Below the pieces are notes generated by a model. That model had not been told where the DNA came from, did no database searches, and saw only the letters and a list, made by a program, of their open reading frames with translations. This document shows, piece after piece, positions 39,381 through 48,457 of a DNA stretch of 64,000 nt (the stretch's first letter is position 1; each line of letters starts with the position of its first letter). The stretch is from Gloeobacter violaceus PCC 7421 (GTDB lineage: Bacteria; Cyanobacteriota; Cyanobacteriia; Gloeobacterales; Gloeobacteraceae): NCBI RefSeq assembly GCF_000011385.1, contig NC_005125.1:1116001-1180000 (forward strand), written 5' to 3'. The translations under genes were made by a program, and so were the position numbers.

Positions 39381-41627
39381 ATGCCCCACTTGAGCGTGTT
39401 TGTCGATCTCTCAGCCGCGATTGCCGAGGCATTGCTCAACGGTCTATGGCAGGGTGCCCTGCTGACGGCGGTGGTGGCCATGCCGATGGCTTCGGCAAAG
39501 CGCCTCAATGCCGCGACCCGCTACGCTGTCTGGTGTGCTGTGCTGGTGACGGTGGCCGTCCTGCCGCTGGTATCCGGGCGGCTGCCCACCGTCCCTGCCC
39601 CGGTTCCCAAAGGGGTGGAACGGGTGGTACCTGCCTCTGCGGTTGCGGGGGCTCCGGCCGCCGTCTCCATTGCGGCGCCCGTGGAAGCACCCTCCGCCCC
39701 GGCTCCAAGCGATTCCGATTGGCAATTGCCGCAGGTGCCCGACAGCTGGCCTGTGGGGCTGGTTGGAATCTGGTTGAGCTTTGCCGGTTATCGGTTGGCC
39801 GGCGTCCTGAACAGCTTACGCGCTCTGCAGCGGCTCAAAGCGCGCAGTATGCCGCTGCAGAGCGCCTATCGCGAGGCTCTGGAGCCGTGGCTTGCGACCA
39901 CCCCCCGACCGGTGCGGCTGTGCAGCGCTCGGGACGTGCCGGTGCCCGTGGCGGTGGGTCTTTTTAACCCGACGGTGATCCTCCCGGAGGCGCTGCTGGC
40001 ACAGCTGAGCGATGGCGAACTGGAGCAGATCGTTTTGCACGAACTGGCGCATCTGCGCCGCTGGGACGACTGGACCAATCTGGTGCAAAAGCTGATCGAG
40101 GCCATCTTTTTCTTTCACCCCGCCGTGCTGTGGATCGCCCGGCGGCTCGATACCGAGCGGGAGATCGCCTGCGACGACGCTGTGATCGCCGTGACCGGCA
40201 AACCGCTCCCTTACGCCGCCTGCCTGGCCCGGTTGATCGAGCTGACGCGCGCTTCTGGGACGAGTCGGCTGCAACCCGGGGTGCTGAGCGGCACTTCCCA
40301 GATCCGGCGGCGGGTCGAAATGCTGCTCAAGCGCGACCGCAACACCCGGCCCAGGCTCTCCTCGCCGATTTTGGCGGCGGCGGCGGTGCTGTTGAGCGCT
40401 TCGGCCTTTGCCGTGCAGATGGTGCCGGTGGTGTTGGTCCCTCGCTCCGAGGCCGCTCTCGATTTTGAAGCGGATCTCTTGGTGGATCTGGGCCTCGATT
40501 CGGGGGCGTTTGCCGCCGACTTCGAGCGCGCCCGCCAAGAACTGGAGCGCGCCGAACAACGGCGCGAGGCCGAGTACGCCCGCCTGGAGCTCGAACACAC
40601 CAGGCACGAGGCGGAGTACGCGCGCATGGAAGCCGAGTTCGAGCGGATGGCGAAGCGGGCTGTGGCGGAGCGCACCGCCCCGAAAGTGGCTCGCCGTGGC
40701 GAAGATCCGATCGAAATTCCCGTTCCCGATGACGAGGAAGAGGCTTTGCGGGAGTTTAGCGGCGTCGTGCTTGCCACCGAGACGCTGGAGGAGGCGATTC
40801 CCTCGCCCCAGGAGGTGCTTGCTGCGATTGCATCGATGCCGTCGGCCTCCGATCGCGCCCGCGCCCTGGGAGCTTACGCCGAGGGCGAAGCAAAAAACGC
40901 TGCACCGCTCACGCCCGCTTTTTTTAGACTGATCGAGGGTTTGCCTGCTGACGACGATCGCCGTCGGGTGCTCTCTACGGTTCTTGAAAGATCTGATCTG
41001 GAGGAGAGTGTCCTGCTGCGGGTGCTGCGCAGTGTCCAGAGCTTGACTGCGGACAGCAGCAAGCGCCGGGTGCTTGTCGAGGTGCTCCACCTGCCGCCGC
41101 CCGAAAGCGAAGCCATTGTTGCGGGGGTGCTGCAGGGGATCGATACGCTCGCTTCCTCCGGTGACCGGCGGCGCGTGCTGGGTGAACTGCTCGATTTGCC
41201 CCCGAGCGAGAGCGTCACCCGCGGTGCCCTAAGAGCGGTGCACGGCATTGCGGCGAGCGGCGACAAAGCGAACGTGTTGCTCAAGGCGGCGGCATTGCCG
41301 CTTGGCGAAGCGGGCCTTGCCGCCTTTTTTGACGCCTACGCCGGGGTCAGTTCCTCCAGCGACAAGCGGCGCGTGCTCTCGCGGCTGCTCGAACACCAGG
41401 GCGGCGGCTATCGGCCGGTGATCCTGGGCATTCTGGAGGCGATGCAGAGTATTCCTTCGAGTGACGACCGCGCCCGGCTGCTGTTGCGCATGGCCCCGCA
41501 AGTCGCCACTACCCACGACCCGACGCTGCTCGCTGCCTTTTACCGGGCCTGCGATTCGATTCCCTCGGCCACCGACCGCCGTCGCGTCCTCACCCGGCTG
41601 GGCCGGCTGGCCGTCGAGCAGCTCTAG
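39381..41627 (+). CDS. M56 (BlaR1/MecR1-like) membrane metallopeptidase with C-terminal repeat domain
   Basis: 748 residues from ATG 39381. Membrane helices near residues 13-37, 46-66 and 124-145; then HELAHLRRWDDW (zinc His220, Glu221, His224) and FFFHPAVLWIARRLDTEREIACDDAV, the M56 signature; another helix near 365 (ILAAAAVLLSASAFAVQMV). Then a charged heptad-like coiled coil (AEYARLELEHTRHEAEYARMEAEF) and, from about residue 480, eight units of about 37 residues each containing (S/A)xxD+RRVL. No penicillin-binding domain. Likely a signal-transducing protease acting with a repressor. Confidence 0.85.
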   Translation: MPHLSVFVDLSAAIAEALLNGLWQGALLTAVVAMPMASAKRLNAATRYAVWCAVLVTVAVLPLVSGRLPTVPAPVPKGVERVVPASAVAGAPAAVSIAAPVEAPSAPAPSDSDWQLPQVPDSWPVGLVGIWLSFAGYRLAGVLNSLRALQRLKARSMPLQSAYREALEPWLATTPRPVRLCSARDVPVPVAVGLFNPTVILPEALLAQLSDGELEQIVLHELAHLRRWDDWTNLVQKLIEAIFFFHPAVLWIARRLDTEREIACDDAVIAVTGKPLPYAACLARLIELTRASGTSRLQPGVLSGTSQIRRRVEMLLKRDRNTRPRLSSPILAAAAVLLSASAFAVQMVPVVLVPRSEAALDFEADLLVDLGLDSGAFAADFERARQELERAEQRREAEYARLELEHTRHEAEYARMEAEFERMAKRAVAERTAPKVARRGEDPIEIPVPDDEEEALREFSGVVLATETLEEAIPSPQEVLAAIASMPSASDRARALGAYAEGEAKNAAPLTPAFFRLIEGLPADDDRRRVLSTVLERSDLEESVLLRVLRSVQSLTADSSKRRVLVEVLHLPPPESEAIVAGVLQGIDTLASSGDRRRVLGELLDLPPSESVTRGALRAVHGIAASGDKANVLLKAAALPLGEAGLAAFFDAYAGVSSSSDKRRVLSRLLEHQGGGYRPVILGILEAMQSIPSSDDRARLLLRMAPQVATTHDPTLLAAFYRACDSIPSATDRRRVLTRLGRLAVEQL

Positions 41628-41730
41628 TCGTTCGCTCCACATCGCAATTGGCTGAACTGGACGCACTGGCGGGGGAAATCGGCAAACTGGCGGCAGGTTC
41701 TTGAAGATTGTTGGCTGGGGGTTTGCTGGG

Positions 41731-41962
41731 TTTGGCACGAGGGTCTGTGGAGCGAGAGGCGGAACCCCCTTCGGGTTCCCCTCTCGCGCTCTCCCCCTCC
41801 CCGCGTCGAGGGGCTGCCAGCCCCCCGACACCCCCCGGACTTATCGGCACGGTGGGCATGAGAATTGGTGGGTGGGACGGGCTTATTCTTCCAGTGCGTG
41901 CACGACGCGTGTCGACTGCGGCGAAGAGGCTTGCTCGCCGTTGGGCTGCGATTGTGTTGGGA
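41731..41962 (+). repeat. Dispersed repeat copy D
   Basis: Plus-strand copy: start TTTGGCACGAGGGTCTGTGG, hairpin at 41752-41787, CCCCGACACCCCCCGGACTTATCGG tract, GGGCTTATTCTTCCAGTGCG and GCACGACGCGTGTCGACTGC blocks. It starts 104 bases after the M56 gene. The rest of the 544-base gap to pyrFE has no recognised gene, though bases 41645-41703 read as a protein-like tail (LAELDALAGEIGKLAAG) that could be a gene remnant. Confidence 0.9.
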
Positions 41963-42171
41963 AGTTAAGCCGTTCAAGGGACGTGACAACCTGATGGTCA
42001 ATGGTTTGCCCCTGGCACCCTTTTTTTCAGTTCCGTTCGCACAGAAAAACGTGCTGAAACGCTCCAGCGGCTGCAACCGGTGCAGCGAAAAACCGGGAGG
42101 TTTGTCCTGGGGCATGCCGCTGGAGTCGATAACTGCGCCTATCATGGCCCAAAGGGCGGCGGTATAGAGCC

Positions 42172-43626
42172 ATGAATTTTTTCGACAAACTGGACAAGGC
42201 CATCGCGCAGCAAGGCAGTCTGCTGTTTGTCGGCCTCGATCCCAACCCCGAGATGCTGCCCGAGCGCTACGGCCGGACCGCGTCGATTGCTGCTTTGCGC
42301 GACTGGATGCGCGCCCTCGTCGAGCAGACCGCCGCTTCTATCTGCGCCTTCAAACCGACCCTCGGTTTCTATCAGGCCCTCGGTCCGGCCGGGATCGACC
42401 TGTTGCTGGAGGTGCTCGAGTGGATCCCGCCGCACCTGCCGGTCATTTTGGATGCCAAACACGGCGATCTCAACACCGGTACGCAGCTCGCGCGCACGTT
42501 CTTTGAGGACTGGGGGGTCGATGCGGTCACCATCAATCCCTTTGCCGGTCAGGATGCGGTGGCGCCGTTTTTGCTCTACCCGCGCAAAGGGGTATTCGTC
42601 CTCTGCCACACCGCCAATCCGGCGGCCCAGGCGATGCAAGCGCACCCGGGCCAGCAACCGCCGCTGTATCAACAGGTGGTCCGCGAGGCGAGGGGTTGGG
42701 GTCTGCCCGAACAACTGGGCCTGGAGGTGGGTACGGTCCGGCCGGAGATCCTGGCGCGCGTGCGCGCCGCCGCACCCGAGCGGCTCATCATGGTGCGCAG
42801 CCTCTGGGCCGCACCGCCGGGGGCGCTCGCGTCGATGCTCGCCGCCGGCCTCGATGCAGCGGGGGCCGGTTTGCTGGTGCCGGTGCCCCAGGAGTGTCTG
42901 GGGGCAGACACTCCTGGCCTCAGCGTCGCAGCGCTGCGCTGCGAAATTGAAGCGATCCGGACTGTCCCCGGGGATGTACCGAGCAGCTGCACCCTCTGGC
43001 AACCGGATGTCTGCCTCATCGAAACCGATCGGCTCCTGGATCTGGCCTTGCAGCTGTTCGACACCGGCTGTATTCTCTTCGGCGAGTACGTCCAGGCCAG
43101 CGGTGCGGTGTTTCCGTACTACATCGATCTCAGGCGGATTATCTCCAACCCGCAGCTCTTTCAGCAGGTGCTGCTCGCCTACGCGGAAATCTTGAGCACC
43201 CTGTCCTTCGATCGCATCGCAGGAATTCCCTACGGCTCGCTGCCCACCGCCACCGGACTGGCGCTTCACCTCAACCGGCCGCTGATCTTCCCGCGCAAGG
43301 AAGTCAAAGCCCACGGCACCCGGCGGGCGATCGAGGGCACCTTCTATCCGGGCGAAACGGTCGTGGTGATCGACGACATCTTGATCACCGGCAACAGCGC
43401 CGTAGAAGGGGCGCGCAAGCTCCAGTCCGTCGGATTGGTGGTCCGCGATATCGTCGTGCTCATCGAGCACGGTCCTGAGGCGAGCGCCTTTTTGCAATCG
43501 CAAGGGTACAATGCCTACGCCGTACTGCCCTTTGAACGTATCGCCCGCACTCTGCATCAGGCTGGACGTATCGACGACAGCCAGTACGCCGCCCTCGGCG
43601 AAGACAAGCTTGCGAGCGCGAGTTGA
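42172..43626 (+). CDS. pyrF: Bifunctional orotidine-5'-phosphate decarboxylase / orotate phosphoribosyltransferase
   Basis: Catalyses the last two steps of UMP synthesis in one chain of 484 residues, with decarboxylase first and phosphoribosyltransferase second, an order found in cyanobacteria and opposite to eukaryotic UMP synthase. The N-terminal half has FVGLDPNPEMLPERY and LDAKHGDLNTG (Lys/Asp catalytic pair); the C-terminal half ends with the PRPP loop VVVIDDILITGNSAVEGA. The middle LDLALQLFDTGCILFGEYVQASGAVFPYYIDLRRI starts the transferase domain. Confidence 0.94.
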   Translation: MNFFDKLDKAIAQQGSLLFVGLDPNPEMLPERYGRTASIAALRDWMRALVEQTAASICAFKPTLGFYQALGPAGIDLLLEVLEWIPPHLPVILDAKHGDLNTGTQLARTFFEDWGVDAVTINPFAGQDAVAPFLLYPRKGVFVLCHTANPAAQAMQAHPGQQPPLYQQVVREARGWGLPEQLGLEVGTVRPEILARVRAAAPERLIMVRSLWAAPPGALASMLAAGLDAAGAGLLVPVPQECLGADTPGLSVAALRCEIEAIRTVPGDVPSSCTLWQPDVCLIETDRLLDLALQLFDTGCILFGEYVQASGAVFPYYIDLRRIISNPQLFQQVLLAYAEILSTLSFDRIAGIPYGSLPTATGLALHLNRPLIFPRKEVKAHGTRRAIEGTFYPGETVVVIDDILITGNSAVEGARKLQSVGLVVRDIVVLIEHGPEASAFLQSQGYNAYAVLPFERIARTLHQAGRIDDSQYAALGEDKLASAS

Positions 43627-43632
43627 GCCGCC

Positions 43633-44580
43633 TCAGGCCAACTTTTGCAACGCAGGCTCGGTCCTTTGCGATGGTGCGAGGCCCTGCTCGCTGCGTTGCC
43701 AGGCTCGCCAGTAGGCGCCCAAACGCCGCACAAAGGCGCCGGGCGTCTCGGCGTAGAGCTTGATCCCCAGGGGCTTTGCCAACCGCTGCAACTCGGTGCG
43801 CCGCCGATCGATGTCACTCAGCAGCCAGGCTCCCTCGGCGGCATAATCGACGGGGATTTGCTTTGCGACGGTCTCATAGAGGACTGCCAGGTCGTGGTCG
43901 TCCCCCAGGTAGTCGGCCAGTTGATGGGCCTGGGTGGCGCAGGGCGCCAGCAATTCCGGCCAGAGCGGGGTGAGCACCTCGTACTGGTGCCAGAGATCTT
44001 TGACGCGTTTGCGCCAGGTGTGAAAGTGCTCCGGGTCGGGATCGGCAAAGGCGGCCTTCATCGCCCGGCGACCTTCGCGGTAGACCCACAGCAGACCGTC
44101 CTCGAGAAGCTTGAATCCCTCGCGCTCCAGCGGCCAGTCTGCAAGCCGCTCTTGTAGGCCGACCAGAGCCACGACAACGTCGGTAACGGCCGTGCGGTCA
44201 AGTTGGGTGCTCGCAGCATTGCGGTCGATGGCGTCCGCGAGGGCGTCAAACAAACCGTCGGGCAATGGCCCTACCTGGTCCTTGCGCACCTTGGCCAGCG
44301 TCTGGGTAAGCACGTGGGCGTCGCGCGCCTCGGAGAGCGCCCGTCCGGCCTGCTGAACGACCCGGTCTTCGCCTTTGTACCTGCCCGCTCCCAACTCGGC
44401 GCGCACTAGGCGCAGCAGTGCGCGCAACCGCTTGAACAGCTTGCGGGCGGAGTGCACGGCTGCTTCGGGTTGCTCGTCGTACCGGGTGCCCAACAGTTCG
44501 AGCGCTTCGGCAATCTGCTCACGGACAATGCGCCGAATTTCTTGCGCAACCGGTTGCGAAGCCGACAGTTCAAATGGCAT
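43633..44580 (-). CDS. CHAD-domain protein
   Basis: 315 residues, starting at ATG 44580 with aaggaagg as ribosome site. Helical CHAD pattern: AAVHSARKLFKRLRALLRLVR near the N-terminus and, in the second half, FHTWRKRVKDLWHQYEVL with its conserved His and basic residues, then DYLGDDHDLAVL. CHAD domains bind polyphosphate; they often accompany CYTH phosphatases, which are absent here. Convergent with pyrFE, 6 bases apart. Confidence 0.85.
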   Translation of the reverse strand: MPFELSASQPVAQEIRRIVREQIAEALELLGTRYDEQPEAAVHSARKLFKRLRALLRLVRAELGAGRYKGEDRVVQQAGRALSEARDAHVLTQTLAKVRKDQVGPLPDGLFDALADAIDRNAASTQLDRTAVTDVVVALVGLQERLADWPLEREGFKLLEDGLLWVYREGRRAMKAAFADPDPEHFHTWRKRVKDLWHQYEVLTPLWPELLAPCATQAHQLADYLGDDHDLAVLYETVAKQIPVDYAAEGAWLLSDIDRRRTELQRLAKPLGIKLYAETPGAFVRRLGAYWRAWQRSEQGLAPSQRTEPALQKLA

Positions 44581-44656
44581 CTTTGCCTTCCTTGCGTGTA
44601 CCAATACTCCAAGTTAGCCCACCGCCAGGCCAATCACCGCCACCATCGAAGGCGCG

Positions 44657-44890
44657 TTAGCGCACCAGCCGCAGAGCGCTCCACACTGCAGCACTGCCTA
44701 CAACGGCAAATAAAATGCTCGTCATCAAGGGAAAGTAAAGCGTCACTCCGCCGCCGCTGTAGACGACGTCCCCCGGCAACCGCCCGAGCGGCTCGGGCAC
44801 ATGCTGCCGAGCGGCGGGCCAAAGCGAGCCGGCAAAGGCGGTACCCACAACCCCGGCCAAGAATAGCAGCAATCCCAACCCTTCAGCCAT
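44657..44890 (-). CDS. DUF2905 family small membrane protein
   Basis: 77 residues from ATG 44890: a membrane helix (GLGLLLFLAGVVGTAFAGSL), the family hallmark GRLPGDVVYSGGGVTLYFPLMTSILF and a second helix. Inner-membrane protein of unknown function. Confidence 0.82.
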   Translation of the reverse strand: MAEGLGLLLFLAGVVGTAFAGSLWPAARQHVPEPLGRLPGDVVYSGGGVTLYFPLMTSILFAVVGSAAVWSALRLVR

Positions 44891-45029
44891 GCACAAGCCT
44901 TGCCATCGACGACATGTTCCCCAGCGGGGCACTCTTTTGTTGTAGTCGTATCAGTCCCGACAATCCATCGACCAAAAGACACAAGCAATCCGTTCCAGGG
45001 GCGGACTTCAGCAAAACGCCCACGGGCGC

Positions 45030-45614
45030 CTACGGTTGCAACGCAAATTCTTTGCAGACTTGCCAGCGCCCACCCCCATGCATCAGCAGGGTTAGACGGT
45101 GCACCGCAAATTCCATGGACAACGGCCGGTCTTTAAATTGAGGCCAGGCGCGCGCAAAGTTTTCCTGCGTTAAATCCCGAAAAGCAACGGTCATGTGGGG
45201 AACATAACGCCGGGAGCGCGACCTCTCGACGACGCCCAGCACCCGCTCGAATCGCTCCGCAAGGGAGATCTGCAAAGCTTCGAGGGCTGCATTGGCTACC
45301 ACATCGATATAGATGACCCGCGGCGGGAAAGCCGCAAATCCCGACAATGCCACAACAAAACGGGGCTGCTTGTCGGCGAAATTCAGCAGACAATCCTCAA
45401 GCCACTCCCGCTCCGCAGCGGGCCACTCGAAAGGCGGCTGCAACGTAATATGCGGTGGCGATCTCAGCGCGCCGCAACTGGCAAAATGGTCGGCAAAAAT
45501 CTGCTGGATGCGCTCGACTTCCTGGGCAATTACCCCTGGAGGCAGCACCGCCACGAAATAGCGATCGTGCTCCCCGGCGCCCCCCCGGACTCCAGAAGCG
45601 CCCGCCTTCGCCAT
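45030..45614 (-). CDS. 2'-5' RNA ligase/cyclic phosphodiesterase family protein (LigT-like)
   Basis: 194 residues from ATG 45614. The two catalytic HxT motifs are present, HITLQPPFEW and HMTVAFRDL, with RYFVAVLPPGV at the start. 2H phosphoesterases act on cyclic-phosphate RNA ends. It begins one base after the petM stop, so the two are probably cotranscribed. Confidence 0.87.
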   Translation of the reverse strand: MAKAGASGVRGGAGEHDRYFVAVLPPGVIAQEVERIQQIFADHFASCGALRSPPHITLQPPFEWPAAEREWLEDCLLNFADKQPRFVVALSGFAAFPPRVIYIDVVANAALEALQISLAERFERVLGVVERSRSRRYVPHMTVAFRDLTQENFARAWPQFKDRPLSMEFAVHRLTLLMHGGGRWQVCKEFALQP

Positions 45615-45615
45615 T

Positions 45616-45726
45616 TCAGGCTTCTTTGCCCTCACCGCGCAGCTTGAGGACACCAAAACCGATGGCCATACCCACCAGCGTCAGTACGAAAACCAACCCT
45701 GCTACAAAAAAGATCTCGCCCGTCAT
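45616..45726 (-). CDS. petM: Cytochrome b6f complex subunit VII
   Basis: A 36-residue single-helix protein (MTGEIFFVAGLVFVLTLVGMAIGFGVLKLRGEGKEA) with the PetM pattern GMAIGFGxLKLxG near the C-terminus. It sits in the thylakoid or, in Gloeobacter, the plasma-membrane cytochrome b6f complex. ATG 45726 is preceded by a gag-rich ribosome site. The frame upstream of it is noncoding. Easily missed because of size. Confidence 0.82.
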   Translation of the reverse strand: MTGEIFFVAGLVFVLTLVGMAIGFGVLKLRGEGKEA

Positions 45727-45886
45727 CGCCTCGGCTCCCTCGTTGTTGGTGCTTTTGTACCAAATTGCCAAGATCCTACGCAACAGCAGCCCAAATGCAC
45801 ACAAAACTTCACGCATTTGTAGCGATAGCAACGCAGTTTAGCCGCACCAGTGGTAATCTGACTGCAGAATTTCTTTACAACAAGTT

Positions 45887-47065
45887 ATGAGCAGCGCCCC
45901 AAAACAGACTATCGCTCCGCATGGCGGAACGCTCATCAACCAGGTGGCCACCGCTGAGCAACGGCAGAAGTATCAGGACGGCGCCGGGGGCTTTAAGCGC
46001 GTTCGCATCGACGATCGGGCCGTCTCGGATCTGGAGTTGATCGCCATCGGCGGTTTCTCGCCCCTGACCGGCTTCATGGGCAGCGAAGATTACCATTCGG
46101 TGGTCGAGAAGATGCGCCTGACCAGCGGCGTGGTCTGGTCGATCCCGATTACGCTGCCGGTGAGCGCCGAGGTGGCCGAGACGCTCGAAATTGGCGAGAG
46201 CCTCGGTCTGGAGGACAGCACCGGTACCCTGGTGGGCATTCTCGACCTGGCTGAGAAGTACACCTACGACAAGCTGCGCGAGGCCGAAATGGTCTACCGC
46301 ACCACCGACGAGAAGCACCCGGGCGTCAAGGTGGTCTACGGCCAGGGCGATGTTTATCTGGCCGGTCCGATTATGCTCCTGGAGCGCCGTCCCCACCCGC
46401 TGTTCGCCTCCCGCCAACTCGACCCGGCCGATTCGCGCCAGGCGTTTATCGACAAGGGCTGGCGTTCAGTGGTCGGTTTCCAGACCCGCAACCCGATTCA
46501 CCGCGCCCACGAGTACATCCAGAAGTGCGCCCTGGAGATCGTCGACGGCTTGTTCCTGCACCCGCTGGTCGGTGCCACCAAGAGCGACGACATCCCCGCC
46601 GATGTGCGCATGCACTGTTACGAAGTGCTGATCGAGAAGTACTACCCGCTCGACCGCGTGATCCTCGCCATCAACCCGGCGGCGATGCGCTACGCCGGTC
46701 CGCGCGAGGCGATTTTCCACGCCCTGGTGCGCAAGAACTACGGCTGCACCCACTTCATCGTCGGGCGCGACCACGCGGGGGTGGGCGACTACTACGGCAC
46801 CTACGACGCCCAGTACATCTTCTACGAGTTCGAGCCGCAGGATCTGGGGATCACGCCGCTGATGTTCGAGCACGCCTTCTACTGCAAGCGCATCGCGGGC
46901 ATGGCCACCACCAAGACCAGTCCCTCCGGCCCCGAGGACCGGATTCATCTCTCCGGCACCAAGGTGCGGGCGATGCTGCGCGAAGGTCTCGAGCCGCCGC
47001 CGGAATTCACCCGCCCCGAGGTGGCCCGAATCCTCATCGAGGCGATCCAGAAGCAAGGCCAGTAA
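45887..47065 (+). CDS. sat: Sulfate adenylyltransferase (ATP sulfurylase)
   Basis: Activates sulfate with ATP to adenosine phosphosulfate. 392 residues of the single-chain Sat type: [11 protein letters not shown], the nucleotide-binding [18 protein letters not shown] (QTRNP and HxxH), [18 protein letters not shown] and [10 protein letters not shown]. Divergent from petM; a strong terminator follows. Confidence 0.96.
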   Translation: MSSAPKQTIAPHGGTLINQVATAEQRQKYQDGAGGFKRVRIDDRAVSDLELIAIGGFSPLTGFMGSEDYHSVVEKMRLTSGVVWSIPITLPVSAEVAETLEIGESLGLEDSTGTLVGILDLAEKYTYDKLREAEMVYRTTDEKHPGVKVVYGQGDVYLAGPIMLLERRPHPLFASRQLDPADSRQAFIDKGWRSVVGFQTRNPIHRAHEYIQKCALEIVDGLFLHPLVGATKSDDIPADVRMHCYEVLIEKYYPLDRVILAINPAAMRYAGPREAIFHALVRKNYGCTHFIVGRDHAGVGDYYGTYDAQYIFYEFEPQDLGITPLMFEHAFYCKRIAGMATTKTSPSGPEDRIHLSGTKVRAMLREGLEPPPEFTRPEVARILIEAIQKQGQ

Positions 47066-47088
47066 ACCCTCCTGGGGTTTCAACCCAG

Positions 47089-47134
47089 CCCAGGTAGCGC
47101 CGGATCAGATCAATCGGCGCTACCTGGGTTTTTT
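47089..47134 (+). terminator. Rho-independent terminator of sat
   Basis: A 14-bp perfect stem, CCCAGGTAGCGCCG (47089-47102) with CGGCGCTACCTGGG (47115-47128), 12-base loop, then six T. Confidence 0.95.
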
Positions 47135-47231
47135 GCACAAAGGCGGTGCATTCAACATGTCGTCCTGCGCTATCCGCCCGAGCTAAAGGGTCTGTTCGAG
47201 CCTTTCGCGCCCCAACTGGCCGCGGCGTTTG

Positions 47232-47783
47232 TCAGTCTGTGAGCGTCCGGGCCGCCAGAAACCAGGCGGCAACGGTCATGCCGCACCAGATCTCGCCGTC
47301 GGCCACTTTGGAGGGGATATCGGCGACGGCCACCGGCACCGCGGCAGTCACTTCAAAGGGGTCTTCGCCCTCCAGGGGATCGCTTTGCAATTGGCGGCAG
47401 ACAAACACCGTGCACCACTCGTCGGTGAGGCCCTTGCACGGGTTGAAGCCGCCCACTTCCTGCCACAGTGCCGCCCGAAAGCCGGTTTCCTCACGCAACT
47501 CGTTCTGGGCGCCTTCGAGGGCGCTTTGACCGATTTTGCGCCCGCCCCCCGGCAGTTCGAGGCTCTCGCAATCGCGCAAGTAGCGGTACTGGCGCACCAT
47601 CAGGACGGTCTTTTCGTCCATCAACGGCACCACCAGCACCGAGCCGGGCGTCTGGACATAGTAATATATACCCGTATTGCCCCCGGCGGTCCGAAAGTGG
47701 TCGCGCCGGTAGCTCCAGTAGGGGTTGGTGCCGAGGGTCTCGCTGTCGAGTTTTTGCCAGGAATCGAGGCTTTCGCTGCTCAT
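47232..47783 (-). CDS. Nudix hydrolase, ADP-ribose pyrophosphatase type
   Basis: 183 residues from ATG 47783. The Nudix box GGGRKIGQSALEGAQNELREETGF is complete (G-x5-E-x7-REUxEExGU). The N-terminal SETLGTNPYWSYRRDHFRTAGG and VPLMDEKTVLMVRQYRY are usual for ADP-sugar pyrophosphatases. Divergent from the second Nudix gene. Confidence 0.88.
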   Translation of the reverse strand: MSSESLDSWQKLDSETLGTNPYWSYRRDHFRTAGGNTGIYYYVQTPGSVLVVPLMDEKTVLMVRQYRYLRDCESLELPGGGRKIGQSALEGAQNELREETGFRAALWQEVGGFNPCKGLTDEWCTVFVCRQLQSDPLEGEDPFEVTAAVPVAVADIPSKVADGEIWCGMTVAAWFLAARTLTD

Positions 47784-47959
47784 GAAGCTTTCGAGAATTT
47801 GGTGCGGGTGGTGCAGTCGTCCCGCCGCGTCGCGGACCAACCGCGCGGGCAGGACGGGGACAGTATACCAAAAAATCATCTTTACCCGGGAATCGGGCTC
47901 CGTTACAATAGCGGGCGCGCAAACATCGATTCCGCTTTGCCACCCGACAACAGGTCCGA

Positions 47960-48454
47960 ATGAAGAGAATGCCGCCCAAAGCCGCCGCTGCCGCCGCGCC
48001 CGCATTGCCCGACACGTTTATTCCCCAACCGCTGTACGACCAGATTCTCGCCAATCTGCCCATCGCCTGTGTGGATGTGGCTATCGTCGCCCAGGGTGCG
48101 GTCCTGCTCGTCAAGCGCAAGGTGCCCCCGGCGATGGGGCAGTGGTGGGTACCCGGAGGCCGGGTGCTCAAGAACGAAATGATGAAGGATGCCGCCCGGC
48201 GCAAAGCCTTCGAAGAGGTCGGCATCGAATGCCACGTGGGGCCGATCATCCACACCGCCGAGACGATCTTTCCGGACGGTCCCTCGGGTATCCCGATCCA
48301 CAGCATCAACAGCTGCTTTTTTTTGTATCCGGTCGCCGCGGTCGGAGCACCCGTGCTCGATCGCTTCCACGAAGAATATCTCTGGGTGCAGCGCATCGCG
48401 GACGGACTGCACCCCTACGTGGTCAAGTGCTTGATGGGCGCGGGCCTCGACTGA
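47960..48454 (+). CDS. Nudix hydrolase, GDP-mannose hydrolase-like
   Basis: 164 residues: IACVDVAIVAQGAVLLVKRKVPPAMGQWWVPGGRVLKNEMMKDAARRKAFEEVGI contains the Nudix box with R-K-A-F-E-E, and the WWVPGGR-type entrance as in GDP-mannose mannosyl hydrolases. Substrate only inferred. 176 bases from the divergent Nudix gene; convergent with the SRPBCC gene, 3 bases apart. Confidence 0.82.
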   Translation: MKRMPPKAAAAAAPALPDTFIPQPLYDQILANLPIACVDVAIVAQGAVLLVKRKVPPAMGQWWVPGGRVLKNEMMKDAARRKAFEEVGIECHVGPIIHTAETIFPDGPSGIPIHSINSCFFLYPVAAVGAPVLDRFHEEYLWVQRIADGLHPYVVKCLMGAGLD

Positions 48455-48457
48455 ACT

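Noticed and set aside
40840-41610. Periodic DNA similarity every about 111 bases
   Set aside because: Reflects the coded 37-residue protein repeats of the M56 protein rather than a DNA-level element.
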